Shown: in pieces, positions 30,991-43,600 of the stretch
Position numbering within the stretch: position 1 is the stretch's first letter
Layout of the letters: each line of letters begins with the position of its first letter
Source: Turnera subulata
Taxonomy: Eukaryota; Streptophyta; Magnoliopsida; Malpighiales; Passifloraceae
Reading direction: 5' to 3'
Assembly: GCA_028386065.3 (NCBI GenBank)
Contig: JAKUCV010004729.1
Coordinates: forward strand, 116,371-180,370
DNA length: 64,000 nucleotides
Position numbers and translations under genes: made by a program
Notes under the pieces: generated by a model
The model's input: only the letters and a program-made list of their open reading frames with translations
Told to the model about the DNA's origin: nothing
Database searches by the model: none

Positions 30991-33165
30991 CTTCATCTGG
31001 TCTTCTTCTTCTTCTTTCTGTGGGCATTACTGCAGCTTTCCTGGGTTAACGGTGGCTTATTTTTGGTGCCCCTGTTGGTTGGACTGCGTTGGGTTGTTGT
31101 GCATCTACCAAAAGCAACTGCAACTGTCTTTGATCTTGTGAAAATACTCTTCTGAGACTGTAAAGTTGATGCCCTTGACCTTGTTATGATTTCCTCTCTC
31201 GCACTGCTGTTGTCTTGCTTTGCACTTGTAGAGACATTTGTTGCGCTAACAGCTGGGATAACCGGGTTGGTGGACTCTACATTTTGAGACTCCACATTTT
31301 GAGACTCTGCACACATCAACAATAACATCAACATTTATGTCATAATTAGCATTTGGTGTAACTTCATTAGGATTTGAAGCTTACCATGACATTCCATAGT
31401 TACAACTCCAGATAGGACTTCTTCCGCAATTCCAGCAAGCACTTCATCAGCAAGGAAGTCATTATCAGCAACTGCTTGTGCCCCATCAATTCTTGCTGCA
31501 TATAATGAAAGCATTGTTATATATGAGGGTTGATATATACCATTTTCAACTGTTTTCTGTACATAAAATGACTACATCGATTCTGACCTGCTGAGTTAGG
31601 GTTGATACTTACCATTTTCAACCACAACTGCAGATGAGGCATTACGACCAGGAGCAGTTTCAGGAGTTAGGTTAGTCTGTGTTTGAGGCACTGTAGTAGT
31701 GCTGCGGGTGGCATAAAATTGCCACGTCTGACACCAGTACCTCCTCTCTGACCTCTTCCTCTTCCACGACTTGCACCTCTACCTCCTCTAGTTTTGATGC
31801 CCCCATCTCTTGCATTTGAAGGACCAATGTTTGGTGCACCCTAGGTTATGAGTTCATCAATACCAATAAGAAAGTGTCCACACTGTTATATGAAAAACAC
31901 ATACATAATTGGTGAAAAACACATACCGCATGGACATCTGAATTCTGGACATTGGAAGCATTAGAAGATTCCCCAACTTCAGTCGTATAACCCAGGCTCA
32001 CTACAGTCTGAAATTAACAAGCAGAGAAGTATGATTTTAGATGAGCACAAGCAAATAAGTCTGAATTTAGAAGGACACAAGTTGAGAAGTATGAATTTAG
32101 ATGAACACAAGCAGAGAAGGCTGAACTTACATTTTCTTCAATTGAATGGGCAACATTAGCGGCATCTGAAGGCTGAGCAGTGTTCTGCTACAAGAAAGAA
32201 TAAAATATAAGCAATTGAGCTTGAATTTATTGAAGGAACCCTAAATTTACATTGTGAACCTTACCTTATTGCGTAGTTTGCATATTAGCTTGTTGTGGTC
32301 ATACTTATGACAGATTGTGCAATGGATCTGTCTCTTAGGCCTTGACTGAGATCCTTTCTTCTTTTCCCCATCTTCAAGCCGTCTCTTGGTCTTCTTTCTT
32401 CCAGGCATCTTAATTATGTCTGGAGGAGATAGATCAGGCTTCCCAGTATGTGGCCAAAATTTCCTTCCACGCACAGGTTGGATGGAATACTAATAGCTTT
32501 TCTCATACATATCAAGGGTATACCAATGACTGACATAGTCAGCTACCCTTAACCTCTCCTTCTGAATCACACATATTGCTTGTGGGCAGGGAATTCCTGT
32601 CAATTACCAAGCCCGACAACTACAGGTACGCTCTCTCAACCTAACAGCATATTGTTCTTCTCCTCTCAGTACCTCATACCCATCATCACCATTGAAGTCT
32701 ATCATAAAATTGCAAGAGATATCCTGATTGTCTTGAATTTTATCCCAAATTCTAGGTGCAATACCATCACTGAATATATCTGTTTTACCTCTCCTCTCCC
32801 CTAGTCTACTCATGACTAACTTCCTTATGATCTCCATCATCGAGACAATGCTTTTATACCTAGCCTCCATAATCCAAGCAATAAATGCCTCTAACATATT
32901 ATTGTCAACAACATCACATTTTGACTCAATAGAAAAGAAAGCTTTGCACCATTTATCGGGCTAACCTCCAAGAAGTCTACCTTAGCTTCTTCTGCAATCT
33001 CAGAAAGCTTGGCCAACTCCATATTGTAGTCTACTTCACAGGTGGCCTTACATGTTTTCCAAAATTGCATTTGGAGGTTGTCTTCCTTCCATTTCTTCCT
33101 CCACTTAGCATAGATATGCTTTGCACAGTTGCGATGATTTTAAGGAAAAAAGCACACAACCCATA
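30990..33165 (-). pseudogene. MULE (Mutator-like) transposase, C-terminal half
   Basis: On minus from 33165: HRNCAKHIYAKWRKKWKE, then the region ending in a SWIM-type zinc finger (CSC...GIPCP) near 32560-32610, then a basic linker and CCHC-like CTICHKYDHNKLIC (near 32300). These are typical of the C-terminal half of plant mudrA-type transposases. The final SWIM His is Gln, and in-frame stops occur at 32604-32606 and near 32490. Further downstream an RG-rich tail (GGRGASRGRGRGQRGG, about 31740-31800) and a basic Ser/Thr-rich tail (30993-31340) follow, with introns. The catalytic N-terminal half is missing beyond 33165. Confidence 0.8.
32000..32125. repeat. Degenerate 29-30 bp tandem repeat in transposase intron
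   Basis: Four imperfect units of ACAAGCAGAGAAGTATGAATTTAGATGA type. They separate coding segments of the minus-strand transposase gene. Confidence 0.7.
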
Positions 33166-33532
33166 GAGTTGGAAGAGGAAAGGAAACTAAAAGGTGAGCC
33201 ATTGTCTCTCTCAATCCATTTCCTCACTCAACGTTGTTTTTTTTTTTTTAGGAACTCACTCAACTTTTTTTTGTTACATACATAGCATATTTATTAGCAC
33301 AAGGACATTTATGAGTACGGGTGATCTCATGTCCACTAGGGTGCTCAAAGATTTTTGACGTCACTAGATAATATCAAGGATTTTAGTTGATTTTTAAGAC
33401 TAGCATTAAATGCTTACAAAATATCTTTGATTTTTTAAACATTTAGTCTTTGATATTTTGTTAGACCACTCTTAAACTTGCAATAGGATCATTTCCAGCA
33501 CTCCAACCTTATCCTATTGCAAATGATGTTCA
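33166..33532. other. Spacer
   Basis: No gene. Contains a 12-base T run at 33239-33250. Confidence 0.5.
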
Positions 33533-33727
33533 CTAGCTCGTCTCCAACCAAAGGTTTCTTTTTGTCACATATTCTTGGATATATTTTTTTTGGCAGCACT
33601 TCATGTCTGCAGGAGTGCTCTCCTTTATTGATTCAAACTTTTCTGAAAGATTCACCAAAACCTTCTCAACCACTCTGTTATTTGAGAAGTCTTCTCCCAA
33701 AAGTTTGATTTGGCTGACAGCCTTCAT
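33533..33727 (-). pseudogene. Copia gag fragment
   Basis: About 64 codons resembling the middle of a Copia gag (UBN2-type): SQIKLLGEDFSNNRVVEKVL followed by LSEKFESIKES. No LTR or pol adjoins it. It lies just upstream of the intact P450. Confidence 0.7.
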
Positions 33728-33877
33728 TAGTCTTTTAACAATTTATTTTTTTTATGTGACTCAGCTTCCTCCATTCTCAAAAAATCAATTTAGCGTCTGG
33801 GATTGAGACCTCTGCCTTGATTTTTGGCTTCCCAATACCAACACCAGAGCACTCTTGAAATTTGAGGCATATATAAT

Positions 33878-35492
33878 ATGCCTACCAATCTACCACTTAT
33901 TGTGCTTGCATTTTCTCTACTAGCATGGCTATGGGTTAGAGGAAGGAAAAATAAGAGAATACCTCCTGGTCCTGGCGGATTCCCAATATTTGGCAGCATT
34001 CATTTGTTAGGGTTCCCACACCGGGACTTGCAGAAACTATCAAGAACATATGGCTCCATCATGTACATGCGCTTAGGTTTGGTGCCAACCGTTGTGGTGT
34101 CATCACCTGAGGCTGCTAAATTGTTCCTCAAGACTCATGATGTTGTTTTTGCCAGCAGGCCCCCCAATGAGGCTGCAAAGCACATCGCCTACGGCCAAAA
34201 GAACTTCATCTACGGTGAATATGGGCCTTATTGGCGCAACATCCGCAAGATGTGCACTCTTGAGCTCCTTAGCAACCTTAAAATAAACAGTTTCATGGAA
34301 GTAAGGAGAGAAGAGTTGGCCCTCTTGATTCGAAACATTAAGGAGGCTTCCCGAGAACGTGTTGCTGTTGACCTCAGTACCAAGGTATCATCTCTCAGCG
34401 CGGATATGAGTTGCAGAATGGTTTTTGGGAAGAAATACATGGACAAGGAGTTTGATGAGAGGGGTTTCAAAGTTGTAATCCATGATGCGATGCGTATAGC
34501 TGCAAGTTTTAATTTGGGTGACTACATCCCACCCATTGCACCACTTGATCTTCAAGGTCTTAGAAAGCGTATGAAGGCAATTAGCAAGGTGTTTGACAAC
34601 TTCTTTGAGAAGATCATTGACGAGCACGTTCATTCTCAGGACAAAAACAGAATCAAAGACTTTGTTGATGTCATGTTGGAGTTTATGGGATCTGAGGAAG
34701 CCGAGTATGAAATTGACCGAGACAACATCAAAGCCATAATCCTGGTATATGCGCACATATATTGTTCACAAACTTGAAGGAATTTATTTTTGATGCTCAT
34801 GATGATTATATATAGATGTACAAATTACTTATAGCAAAATGGGAAGTTACGAGAGAGTAATAATTGTGCGTTTCCAGGACATGCTTGTGGCTTCAATGGA
34901 AACTTCGGCAACAGCAATTGAATGGGGACTCTCAGAAGTCATCAAGCACCCAGGAGTGATGAGGAAAGTCCAAAAGGAGTTGGTGGAAAAGGTTGGGTTG
35001 GATAGAGTGGTGGAAGAATCAGACTTGGAGAGGTTGGAGTACCTAGACATGGTCATAAAAGAATCCTTCAGGCTCCATCCTGTGGCACCATTACTGGTCC
35101 CTCATGAGTCAACAGAAGACTGCACCATTATGGGTTTTCTGATACCAAGGAAGACAAGGGTGATCATAAATGCATGGGCTATTGGGAGGGATCCAAGTTC
35201 CTGGACTGAACCAGACAAGTTCTTCCCAGAGAGGTTCGTAGGGAGCAACATAGACCTTCGCGGACGCGATTTCCAGCTTATCCCATTTGGATCAGGACGC
35301 AGGGGATGCCCTGGATTGCAGTTAGGGCTCACTGTGGTTCGCCTGGTCTTGGCACAGCTGCTTCATTGCTTTGATTGGCAACTCCCAAATGACATGCTGC
35401 CTTCTCAGTTGGATATGACGGAAGAATTCAGCCTGGTAACCCCCAGGGCCACTCCTTTGCTTGCCATCCCTACCTACCGGCTTCACATATGA
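33878..35492 (+). CDS. Cytochrome P450, CYP736A-like, intact
   Basis: Two exons, 33878-34744 and 34878-35492, join to 493 residues with a 133-bp GT-AG intron in phase 0. The protein has an N-terminal membrane anchor ([16 protein letters not shown]), a basic stop-transfer (RGRKNKR) and proline hinge ([11 protein letters not shown]). The I-helix is ASMETS (oxygen activation), K-helix ESFR, then FPERF, and the heme loop [10 protein letters not shown] with its Cys ligand. All signatures of an ER-bound plant monooxygenase of the CYP71 clan are present. Sequence is closest in style to CYP736A; the substrate cannot be read from sequence. The start at 33878 aligns with the start of the fragment at 1168. 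It needs NADPH-P450 reductase. Promoter elements are not clear; a Copia gag relic sits 150 bp upstream. Confidence 0.93.
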
Positions 35493-35824
35493 ATCTTTGT
35501 ACCCTGAATTATTTTCAAGTTGCGCCTGTGTTCAGTTTGCTGATTCGAGGACTCTTAAAATCATCTGTCCCAAATTGATGTTAACACCAATTGTTTCTTT
35601 TTGCTTCTTTCTTTCGGAATTTAATTTGGTGGGTATTATAAGATAAGAGATATTAGTGGTTTAATTAGGTTCATCAACCTGATGCCCTCACTCTCCTGTT
35701 GTAGTAGCTGTAGTAGCGTTACATATGAATTACAAGAGTTAACACCAATTGTTTCTTTATCAACATTATCTTATCACTAATATTCCACCGCAAAATCAAC
35801 CCGGCTGTAAACAAAGGTTAAGTT

Positions 35825-36400
35825 TGCCCCTAAGTTATCACACCACATGCTTGGTCAGTATATCCGTGATTTGATCTTCACTGCTGATAAACTGGACTTG
35901 AAAGCTTGCCTTGTGTGACTTGCTCTCGAACGAAGTGGAAATCAATTTCAACATGCTTGGTCCGTGCATTCAGGATTGGATTGTGACTAAGAAAACGTTG
36001 TCCCCAAGTTATCACACCACAAAGTAGGCTTTGGGACAGAAACAACTAACTCTGAAAGTAAGGTTTTGATCCACATCAGCTCAGCTGTGCCATCTGCTAT
36101 GGCTTTGTACTCCGCCTCTGCAGAAGACCTTGCCACTGTTGGTTGTTTGCGGGAAGCCCATGCAATGAGATTGCCACCAAGAAATACAAGGAAGCCGGCA
36201 GTGGATTTCGGGTCATCAGGATTCTTGGCCCAATCAGCATCACTAAATACCTAACATCACAAACTGTTGTACACCGAAGAGTTAGCCCATAGTGGATAGT
36301 ATGTTTGAGATACCGAAAAAGTCATTTCACAGCCTCTAAATGTTCCCGAGTAGGTGAGTGCTTGGCTGACTTTACTGACTAAGAAGGCAATGTTGGGCCT
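35825..36400 (-). pseudogene. Copia RNase H fragment
   Basis: On minus: [20 protein letters not shown], then [19 protein letters not shown], then QVQFISSEDQITDILTKH. This is the RNase H end of a Copia pol with several stops and indels. It interrupts sequence that is continuous downstream of the other P450 copy (28800-28890 versus 36455-36530), so it inserted after the P450 duplication. Confidence 0.8.
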
Positions 36401-36529
36401 TGTTATAGCAAGATATTGCAATAAACCGTCAAGATATAGTTTGATGGCTTTCTACATGGTGGAGCCTTTTTCAATCTCCTGAAATTACCAATTTGATTGA
36501 AATTAAGGTTACTCCTGGCATCTTCTTTA

Positions 36530-37218
36530 ACAGCTTATAAGTCTCCTCAGTCTCCTCTTTTTTTCTTTTTTCTTTTTTTCTTTTCCCCACAAATCCCGAT
36601 GGTTTGGGCCTGGTGTGCATTCGTATCTAGAGCCGAAGATCATCCTCTCAATTTTCTAGGCCTTCTGATATGTATCTCACACTATTTGTACTGGTATATT
36701 TTGTTGACATTTTTCTGCTCAAAAAGAAATATTTATGTTTAATTACATTAAGTGACTGAGTTTTATTTTTTTCATTTTTAATTAGTTTTTTACTTGTTCT
36801 TTAATTTATGTACAATGGTTTCAAAGAAAAACACATCCCTTATAACAAAAGATCCTTAAAGAGTTTTTTTTTTTTGGCATTCTTCATGAGAATTTACTAA
36901 TAAATAATAATTAACCATATAATCAGTTTTCCTTAATGTAGTTTCTTTTTCTGGATTATTAGCCACTAGCGGCGTACTATGCATGACACGTCATCCAGAT
37001 TTATAGGTCTTAAGACAACATTCATGACGCTCTGATTAAAGTAGGAAACGTTAAAGGAGTGTATGGAACAGAAGGTACATTAGTAAAAATTAAGTGATCA
37101 ATTTGAGAGTACTAATATAGTTTTGATATAAACTTGTTGGTATATTAACTATACAATCCACATAACAGAAATGTGGAGATACAAAATTGGTGTTGGATCA
37201 TTTATCCAAGTGGTTAAA
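36530..37218. other. Spacer
   Basis: AT-rich DNA with T runs (36557-36585, 36867-36876). No gene supported. Confidence 0.5.
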
Positions 37219-38077
37219 CTAGTGGTTAAGAATATTGAGAAGGGAAACTTTAGTTTTGAGCAATCTCCTATAGACACACTCCACCTCCTCCTCTACTTCC
37301 TGGATGCTGGACTCTAATGACTGCAGACCTTTTAATGCATTCTGCACTTGTTCACCACTGATTTCTTTGCTTGATTTCAGGGCAAGCAATTCAGCGTTCA
37401 CGTTTACAACTTCGCTGGCATCCACTTCTCCTTGAGGTGAAACACGTTTGGACTTAGAGTGCAACAATCTTGAAAAGATAGACCAACCTCCTTGCCTAGA
37501 TTTTTCCATTGATGGAGAAACTGAAGACAAGATTGATGCAAACAATGAAGCGCATACTTGTTCGACCTCTTTTAGCATGCTAGAAATAGCCGATGAGGAA
37601 GAGTCTAAGGTGTTGTTCTTCTCCATTGCATTCAAATTTTTCAAGATCTTGACAATTGATTTCCTCAGGTTTTTTTCTGCTGACCTTGTAGGCTTCAATA
37701 TCACTAGATAAGCAAGATTCTCCTCTTTTTCTGCGGAAGGATGATTGAAGCTCCTTCATGCAGTCCCTGAACTGCGAGAGTAAATCTTTGGTGGAACTGC
37801 AAGCATCCAACAACAAGAGTGATCCCTCCAACAAGCAATCCATGGATTCGTTGGAGAGACCTTGGCGAGAGATGGGCAGCTGAAGCAAAGCATCAATCCC
37901 ATCCAGCGAATCTTTCAGGCCACCAAGTTTATGGGAGGCGGAAGAGGATGTTGCTTGTGATGCTCTTAACCTGTCGAGTTGTGCCTCAAGATCCACCGTA
38001 AGAGGATGAGATCTTGAGGGCAAACTGGTTGAACGTACATGGCAGGCAGCCTTTGTGGTTCCAGTAACGGTACTCAT
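37219..38077 (-). pseudogene. DUF241 family protein with one frameshift
   Basis: The frame opens at ATG 38077 with TSLPSRSHPLT, the family's N-terminal signature, and continues through LDGIDALLQLP and LLLDACSSTKDLL, then FRRKRGESCLSSDIEAY. At the seven-base T run 37670-37676 (A7 on the coding strand) the frame changes by one; the other frame continues LRKSIVKILKNLNAME to a stop at 37219-37221, ending in a coiled coil (SLESSIQEVEEEVECVYRRL). Joined length would be about 285 residues, normal for this single-exon plant family of unknown biochemical role. A TATA box (TATATAAT, minus, about 38168-38176) lies about 95 bp upstream. The shift could be a sequencing error. Confidence 0.85.
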
Positions 38078-38167
38078 CTTCTCTGTTGATTAACAGAAGA
38101 AAGCTCCTATGTGAATTGGTTACAGGGCTAGAGGAAGCAATGGTTGAAGCCAATTCCCCCAAACTCC

Positions 38168-38176
38168 TATTATATA
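38168..38176 (-). promoter_or_regulatory. TATA box for the DUF241 gene
   Basis: GCATATATAATAGG on minus, about 95 bp before the ATG at 38077, a normal spacing for a plant promoter with a 60-70 base leader. Confidence 0.5.
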
Positions 38177-38179
38177 TGC

Positions 38180-40130
38180 CAACTACAATGAGGACTTGAA
38201 ATCCCCATCATACCTGTCATGTTGTGGGTTTCCCGACAGCTCCAAATTTAACTCATCATGTTGTGGTTCAGGAAGGGTGATGCCAATTATAATAATCCTG
38301 ATACATTGGCATGCCTCGTTTCTCCTGGACAGAGATGACAGTGAAAACATGCACAGTTGACGTTGCAATGAGATGGAATCATGTGAAACTTACAGATCAT
38401 TTTAGAATCCCAATATATCATTTATGAGTCAAGGATTACTGATTGGCAATATAAATAACCATTGATGCAAGTCTCTGACAATATTGTTTCCTGTTAGATT
38501 GGCATGACACGAATGCAAGGTTGCCGATTTCAAATAAGTGAATATCAAATGAAACAAAACTGCAATGCACACGTGGAATTCGACAATGTCTTCTATTTTT
38601 ATTCTCCCCGTGCCCCTTGAGAAAATGAATCATGCGTGTCAACTGTTACTCCCTTTATCAATAATGGTAACAGCACAAGGAATCTTGACAGCCTTGGTTG
38701 CATCCAATGTCTAGCAAATTAGACACACTAGTGCAACAGCTGATAGTGATACACTGCTAGCTTTCCATCAGACATGATCCACCAATATCTCATTCGTGTG
38801 CATATTAATTTTGTTTGAGAATTTCCCAGGCTAATACAGATCAGCATGTCGCAAAGCAGGTAAGAACTAATAATTATTCGGCATGAATCCCATTTAGCTC
38901 TGTATCATAAACACCCCCAATTAACCAGCACATTATTAGCTCGTCAACTGCACATAAAAAGCTGATGAGATTCTTGCTGAAGTTGGGGCTCACTTTGTGT
39001 TTGTTATTCATGGGGACAATGGTGTAGAAAAAAATCTGATGAGATGGCTACTGCTATTGGAATTTCTATTTCTGCTTGGCACGTAGTAGATTGGGCTCAA
39101 GATATCATAATCTGTCAATGTTGAAGAGCATTTGTCCAGGTTGAGATCATCACACTGATCACAGTAGAAACAAGGTAGGTTGTTCCCTTTTGTTGGATGT
39201 GTATAAGGTTACCCTTTGGATGTCTATTAATCGTAGTGCTTTCAGGAACTTGATTCTTGAATCATCCCCATTTCCAGGTTCTGCAAGTAATGTTGGAAGG
39301 ATTTATAGCCTGCAGAGATTAAATAAAACAATCTGCAAATGGTCAAAAATTGCATTTGCTGAGAAGAATTTCACTTCAGCACTCTTGGAGATGCTCCAAG
39401 TCTGTGGCTGTGGATGGATTATTAAGTTGAAGGGTTCGGTCTTGCAGTTTTTGTTCCTCCTAAGGCGATATCTAACGCTTACATTTTAAAGGTTATTGCA
39501 ATCTAAATGTTTTCATTGCTGACGAGAAGTTGACGCAACGAAGTTAATGCAATGGATGCCAAGTTATTTACCTTGAAGAAGAAAAAAATGTAAAGTTGTC
39601 CAGATATAAAATAAAATGGACTGGAAGCACCAGAGTCCAGCTTTCCGGAAGCAGAGGAAGAAAGTTGAGAACCAGAGTTGGCCAGCGCCCATATGCAATC
39701 ATTGGCAACCACAGTTTCCATGTTGAACATTCTCAAATCAGTAGTTTCCATTCTGGTGGCTTCTGTTTCTCACTGCAATTCTGTAGCACAACATTTGATC
39801 TTACTGTTGTACATATAGAAACATTGAAACGTGTACAAGATACTAATATACTATGAAAATTTATCTAGCAAAATTGACCATTCTTTCTGATTTCGAATGT
39901 TTTCATTTGACATTCACATCTCAATGTGACATATGACCAAGGCACTATCTAGACCAAGGATTTTACATTTACAGTGTTGTGTCACCTTGCTTTAAACATC
40001 TATGCATCCAAAGAAAGAAAAACCAAATGTGCTGTATAAACAAATCGTTATACGTGGATTATCAGTTATCTCTACCATTTCAAGTATCAGTAAATTAGGG
40101 TGGGTAGCATAACAGCAAACTGTTAATACT
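38180..40130. other. Intergenic region with unassigned open stretches
   Basis: 38943-39490 and 39503-39751 contain open stretches that look weakly coding (for example INRSAFRNLILES on plus and WALANSGSQLSSSASG on minus) but I recognise no family and see no splice structure. The rest is ordinary AT-rich DNA. Confidence 0.4.
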
Positions 40131-40604
40131 TGTTGGAATAGTGTTGCCCATTCCAATCCCACATCTTGGAAAAAGTGCTTGTGGGGGGTTTTGTTTTGCT
40201 ATAAATAGAACTCCCCCTTGCCTTAGAAATTCATCCCAAAAATTAGAGTACATTGTATCCTAGCAATTGTACTAAATACTCTTTCTCTCCTATTAAAAGA
40301 GCAGTGCTCCGGAGACGTAGGCATAATTGGCCGAACTCCGTTAACAATTTTTGAGTGTGTTCTTTTTTTATTTTTCCGCCTTTATATTTTCCACATTTGT
40401 TTATTTGTTTAGTATTCAATATTGGTAGGCTAAGCCGCCTTATCTCTTTGTTGGTCGGCAAAGCCGCCTTATTTCATTTGTTGGCTGGCAAAGCCGCCTT
40501 GTTTCATTTGTTGGCCGGCTAAGCCGCCTTTGTCGGGTATAAGTTGTGAATTATATTCACTAGTTGTTTGTTGTAGTGGGATAATTACCCGAGTTTCCCC
40601 AACA
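40131..40604 (+). repeat. 5' LTR with internal 30-bp tandem repeat
   Basis: Starts TGTTGGAATAGTG and ends TTTCCCCAACA. TATA box CTATAAATAG at about 40199-40208. Near the end four units of GGC(T/A)AAGCCGCCTT begin at 40428, 40457, 40487 and 40517 (spacing 29, 30, 30). Each unit holds a small GGC..GCC inverted repeat. Confidence 0.88.
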
Positions 40605-43600
40605 AGTGGTAGCGGAGCCGAAGGTTCGTCCTTTGGGCTATTTGAAATTGTTGATAATTCGATCATGCTTGTCCAGGGAGCAGAAATATGCATTCAAAAA
40701 TGAAGTTTCTGCACACAAACTGTGGAAGGCATTGGAAGACACTTTCTTGAAGAAGAGTGGTCAGAATAAGCTTCTGATGAAGAAGAGATTGTTCCGGTTC
40801 GAGTATCGTCCAGGTACCACCATGAATGAGCACATTACTTTGTTCAAGAAGTTAATAGCAGACCTGTTCAATTTAGACGTAGTATTTGAAGATGAAGACT
40901 TGGCTTTGATGTTGTTATCATCTCTTCCCGATGAATTCGAGCACCTGGAGACTACTCTACTTCATGGGAAGGAGAATGCATCATTGGAGACTGTATGTTC
41001 TGCTTTGTATAGTCACGAATTGAGACAACAAGATAAAGTGAAGAACAAAGCAACTGCAGCAGATGAAGCCTTAGAGGCTAGAGGTCGACAGCAAAGCCAA
41101 ACGAAGAGGAGAAGAGGAAGATCCAAGTCGAGGAGCAGAGTTGCCAAAGACAAATGTGGCTTTTGTCATGAGAAAGGACATTGGAAGAAATACTGTCCGA
41201 AGTTGAAAAAGAAGGGAAAGACTCCACAAGATGCAAATGTTGCAGAATGCAAGAGTGATGCAGAGTCAGACACTTCTTTAGTTGCTTCACCTTCAACATC
41301 ACACATTGATGAGTGGATTTTAGATTCTGGTTGCACCTACCATATGTGCCCCATTCGGGAATGGTTCTTTGACCTTGAAGAGCTCAATGGCGTGGTTGTT
41401 TTCATAGGCAATGACAATCCATGCAAAATAGTTAGGATAGGTTCAATCAAGCTGAAAAATCATGATGGATCCACCAGAATTTTGAGAGATGTTCGATATG
41501 TTCCAGAGTTGAAGAAGAATCCCATTTCTTTGGGGGCCTTAGAATCAAAAGGCCTAGTTGTCACTATCCGAGATGGAATTCTTAAAGCAACATCAGGAGC
41601 ATTGGTGATGTTAAAAGGCGTGAGGAAGAATAATCTGTATTACTACCAAGGTAGTACAGTAATTGGGGCAGTTGCAGCAGTAACTTCTGGAAGCAAGAAG
41701 GATGCAGAGGCAATGAAGCTATGGCATATGCGTTTGGGACATGCTGGTGAAAAGTCCTTGCAAATTCTTGCCAAGCAGGAATTGTTGAAAGGTACGAAGA
41801 CTTGCAAATTGGAATTTTGTGAGCATTGTGTTCTAGGAAAGCAACGAAGAGTGAAGTTTGGCACTGCTATCCATGATACCAAGGGGATTCTAGACTATGT
41901 GCATTTAGATGTGTGGGGACCTACCAAGACTCCATCTCTTGGAGGTAGACACTATTTTGTCACTTTTGTTGATGATTTTCCAGAAGAGTGTGGGTATTTA
42001 CAATGAAGAAGAAGGATGAAGTGTTTGGGATTTTCCTTAAGTGGAAAACTCAGGTTGAGAACCAGACAGGAAGGAAGATTAAAGTTCTCCAAACAGACAA
42101 TGGTGCAGAGTATACGAGTGATCCTTTCTTGAAGGTATGCCAAGATTGTGGCATAGTTCGGCACTTCACAGTTAGAAAAACACCACAGCAGAACGGGGTG
42201 TCAGAGCGTATGAACAAGACATTGGTGGAGAAAGTTCGTTGTATGTTGTCTAATGTTGGGCTAGGCAGAAATTTTTGGGCTGAGGCTGTGACATATGCTC
42301 AACATCTTGTTAATCGGTTGCCACATTCTGCTTTAGGTGGCAAGACTCCTTTGGAGGTATGGTCTGGGAAACCTGCTACAGATTATGATTCTTTGCGTGT
42401 GTTTGGCTCCATTGCATACTATCATGTGAATGAATCAAAGTTAGATCCACGAGCAAAGAAGGCTCTATTTATAGGTCTTAATGCTGGAGTGAAGGGATAC
42501 CGTCTATGGTGTCTAGAGGCAAAGAAGACTATTATCAGTAGAGATGTTACCTTTGATGAATCTGCCATGTTGACTAAGGTAAATCCAGAAGAAGCTGGTT
42601 GTACTTCACAGCAGGTGGAGTGTGTATCAAAGCAAGTGGAGTTTGAGCCTACTATGGTGATCCCAGCAAAGAAAACCAAAAGTGACTCTCCATTGATAGA
42701 AGAAGAGTCAGAAGAAGAAGAGGTTCCGGCCCAAGAACCTACGCAGCAGTTCGAGTCAATTGCCACTAGTAGACCAAGATGCGAAAGGAGAAAACCAGAA
42801 CGTCTCATTAAAACGGTGGCCTATGCACTTCCAGTTGTTGATGATGTTCCTTCCACTTTTTTAGAAGCCATTCGGAGTTCTGAAAGTAGCAGTTGGAAAG
42901 AAGCAATGGAGGAGGAGATGGAATCTCTCCAGAAGAATAAGACATAGAAGTTGACACAACTACCGAAGGGAAAGAATGCAATTGGATGCAAATGGGTATT
43001 TGCAAAGAAGGAAGGATTTCCTAACAAGAGTAATGTTCGCTACAAGGCAAGATTGATGGCTAAAGGCTATGCTCAGAAGGAGGGAATTGATTATAATGAG
43101 GTGTTTTCTCCAGTTGTTAAACATTCCTCCATTAGAATTTTGTTGGCCTTGGTAGCACAGTTGAATTTGGAGCTAGCTCAACTTGATGTGAAGACCGCAT
43201 TCTTACACGGTGACTTGAAGGAGGAAATCTATATGACTCAGCCCGATGGATACAAAGCTGCTGGTAAAGAGAATTGGGTATGCAAACTAGACAAGTCGTT
43301 GTACGGATTGAAGCAATCACCAAGACAGTGGTACAAACGATTTGACAAGTGTATGTTGGGTCAGAAGTACACAAGGAGCAAATACGACCATTGTGTATAT
43401 TTGAGAAGACTACAAGATGGGTCCTACATCTATCTACTCTTATACGTTGATGATATGCTGATAGCTGCAAAGAGCCAAGTTGAAATTGACAAGTTGAAGG
43501 CTCAGTTGAGTAGAGAGTTCGAGATGAAGGATTTGGGAGATGCCAAGAAGATTCTCGGCATGGAGATAAGCAAGGAGAGAGAGAGAGGCAAACTTTGGCT

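Noticed and set aside
39190..39751. Possible host exons on either strand
   Set aside because: No family match and no consistent splice sites; left as unassigned.
42422..42808. Minus-strand frames opposite Copia pol (also 43132-43677)
   Set aside because: Shadows of the plus-strand polyprotein.
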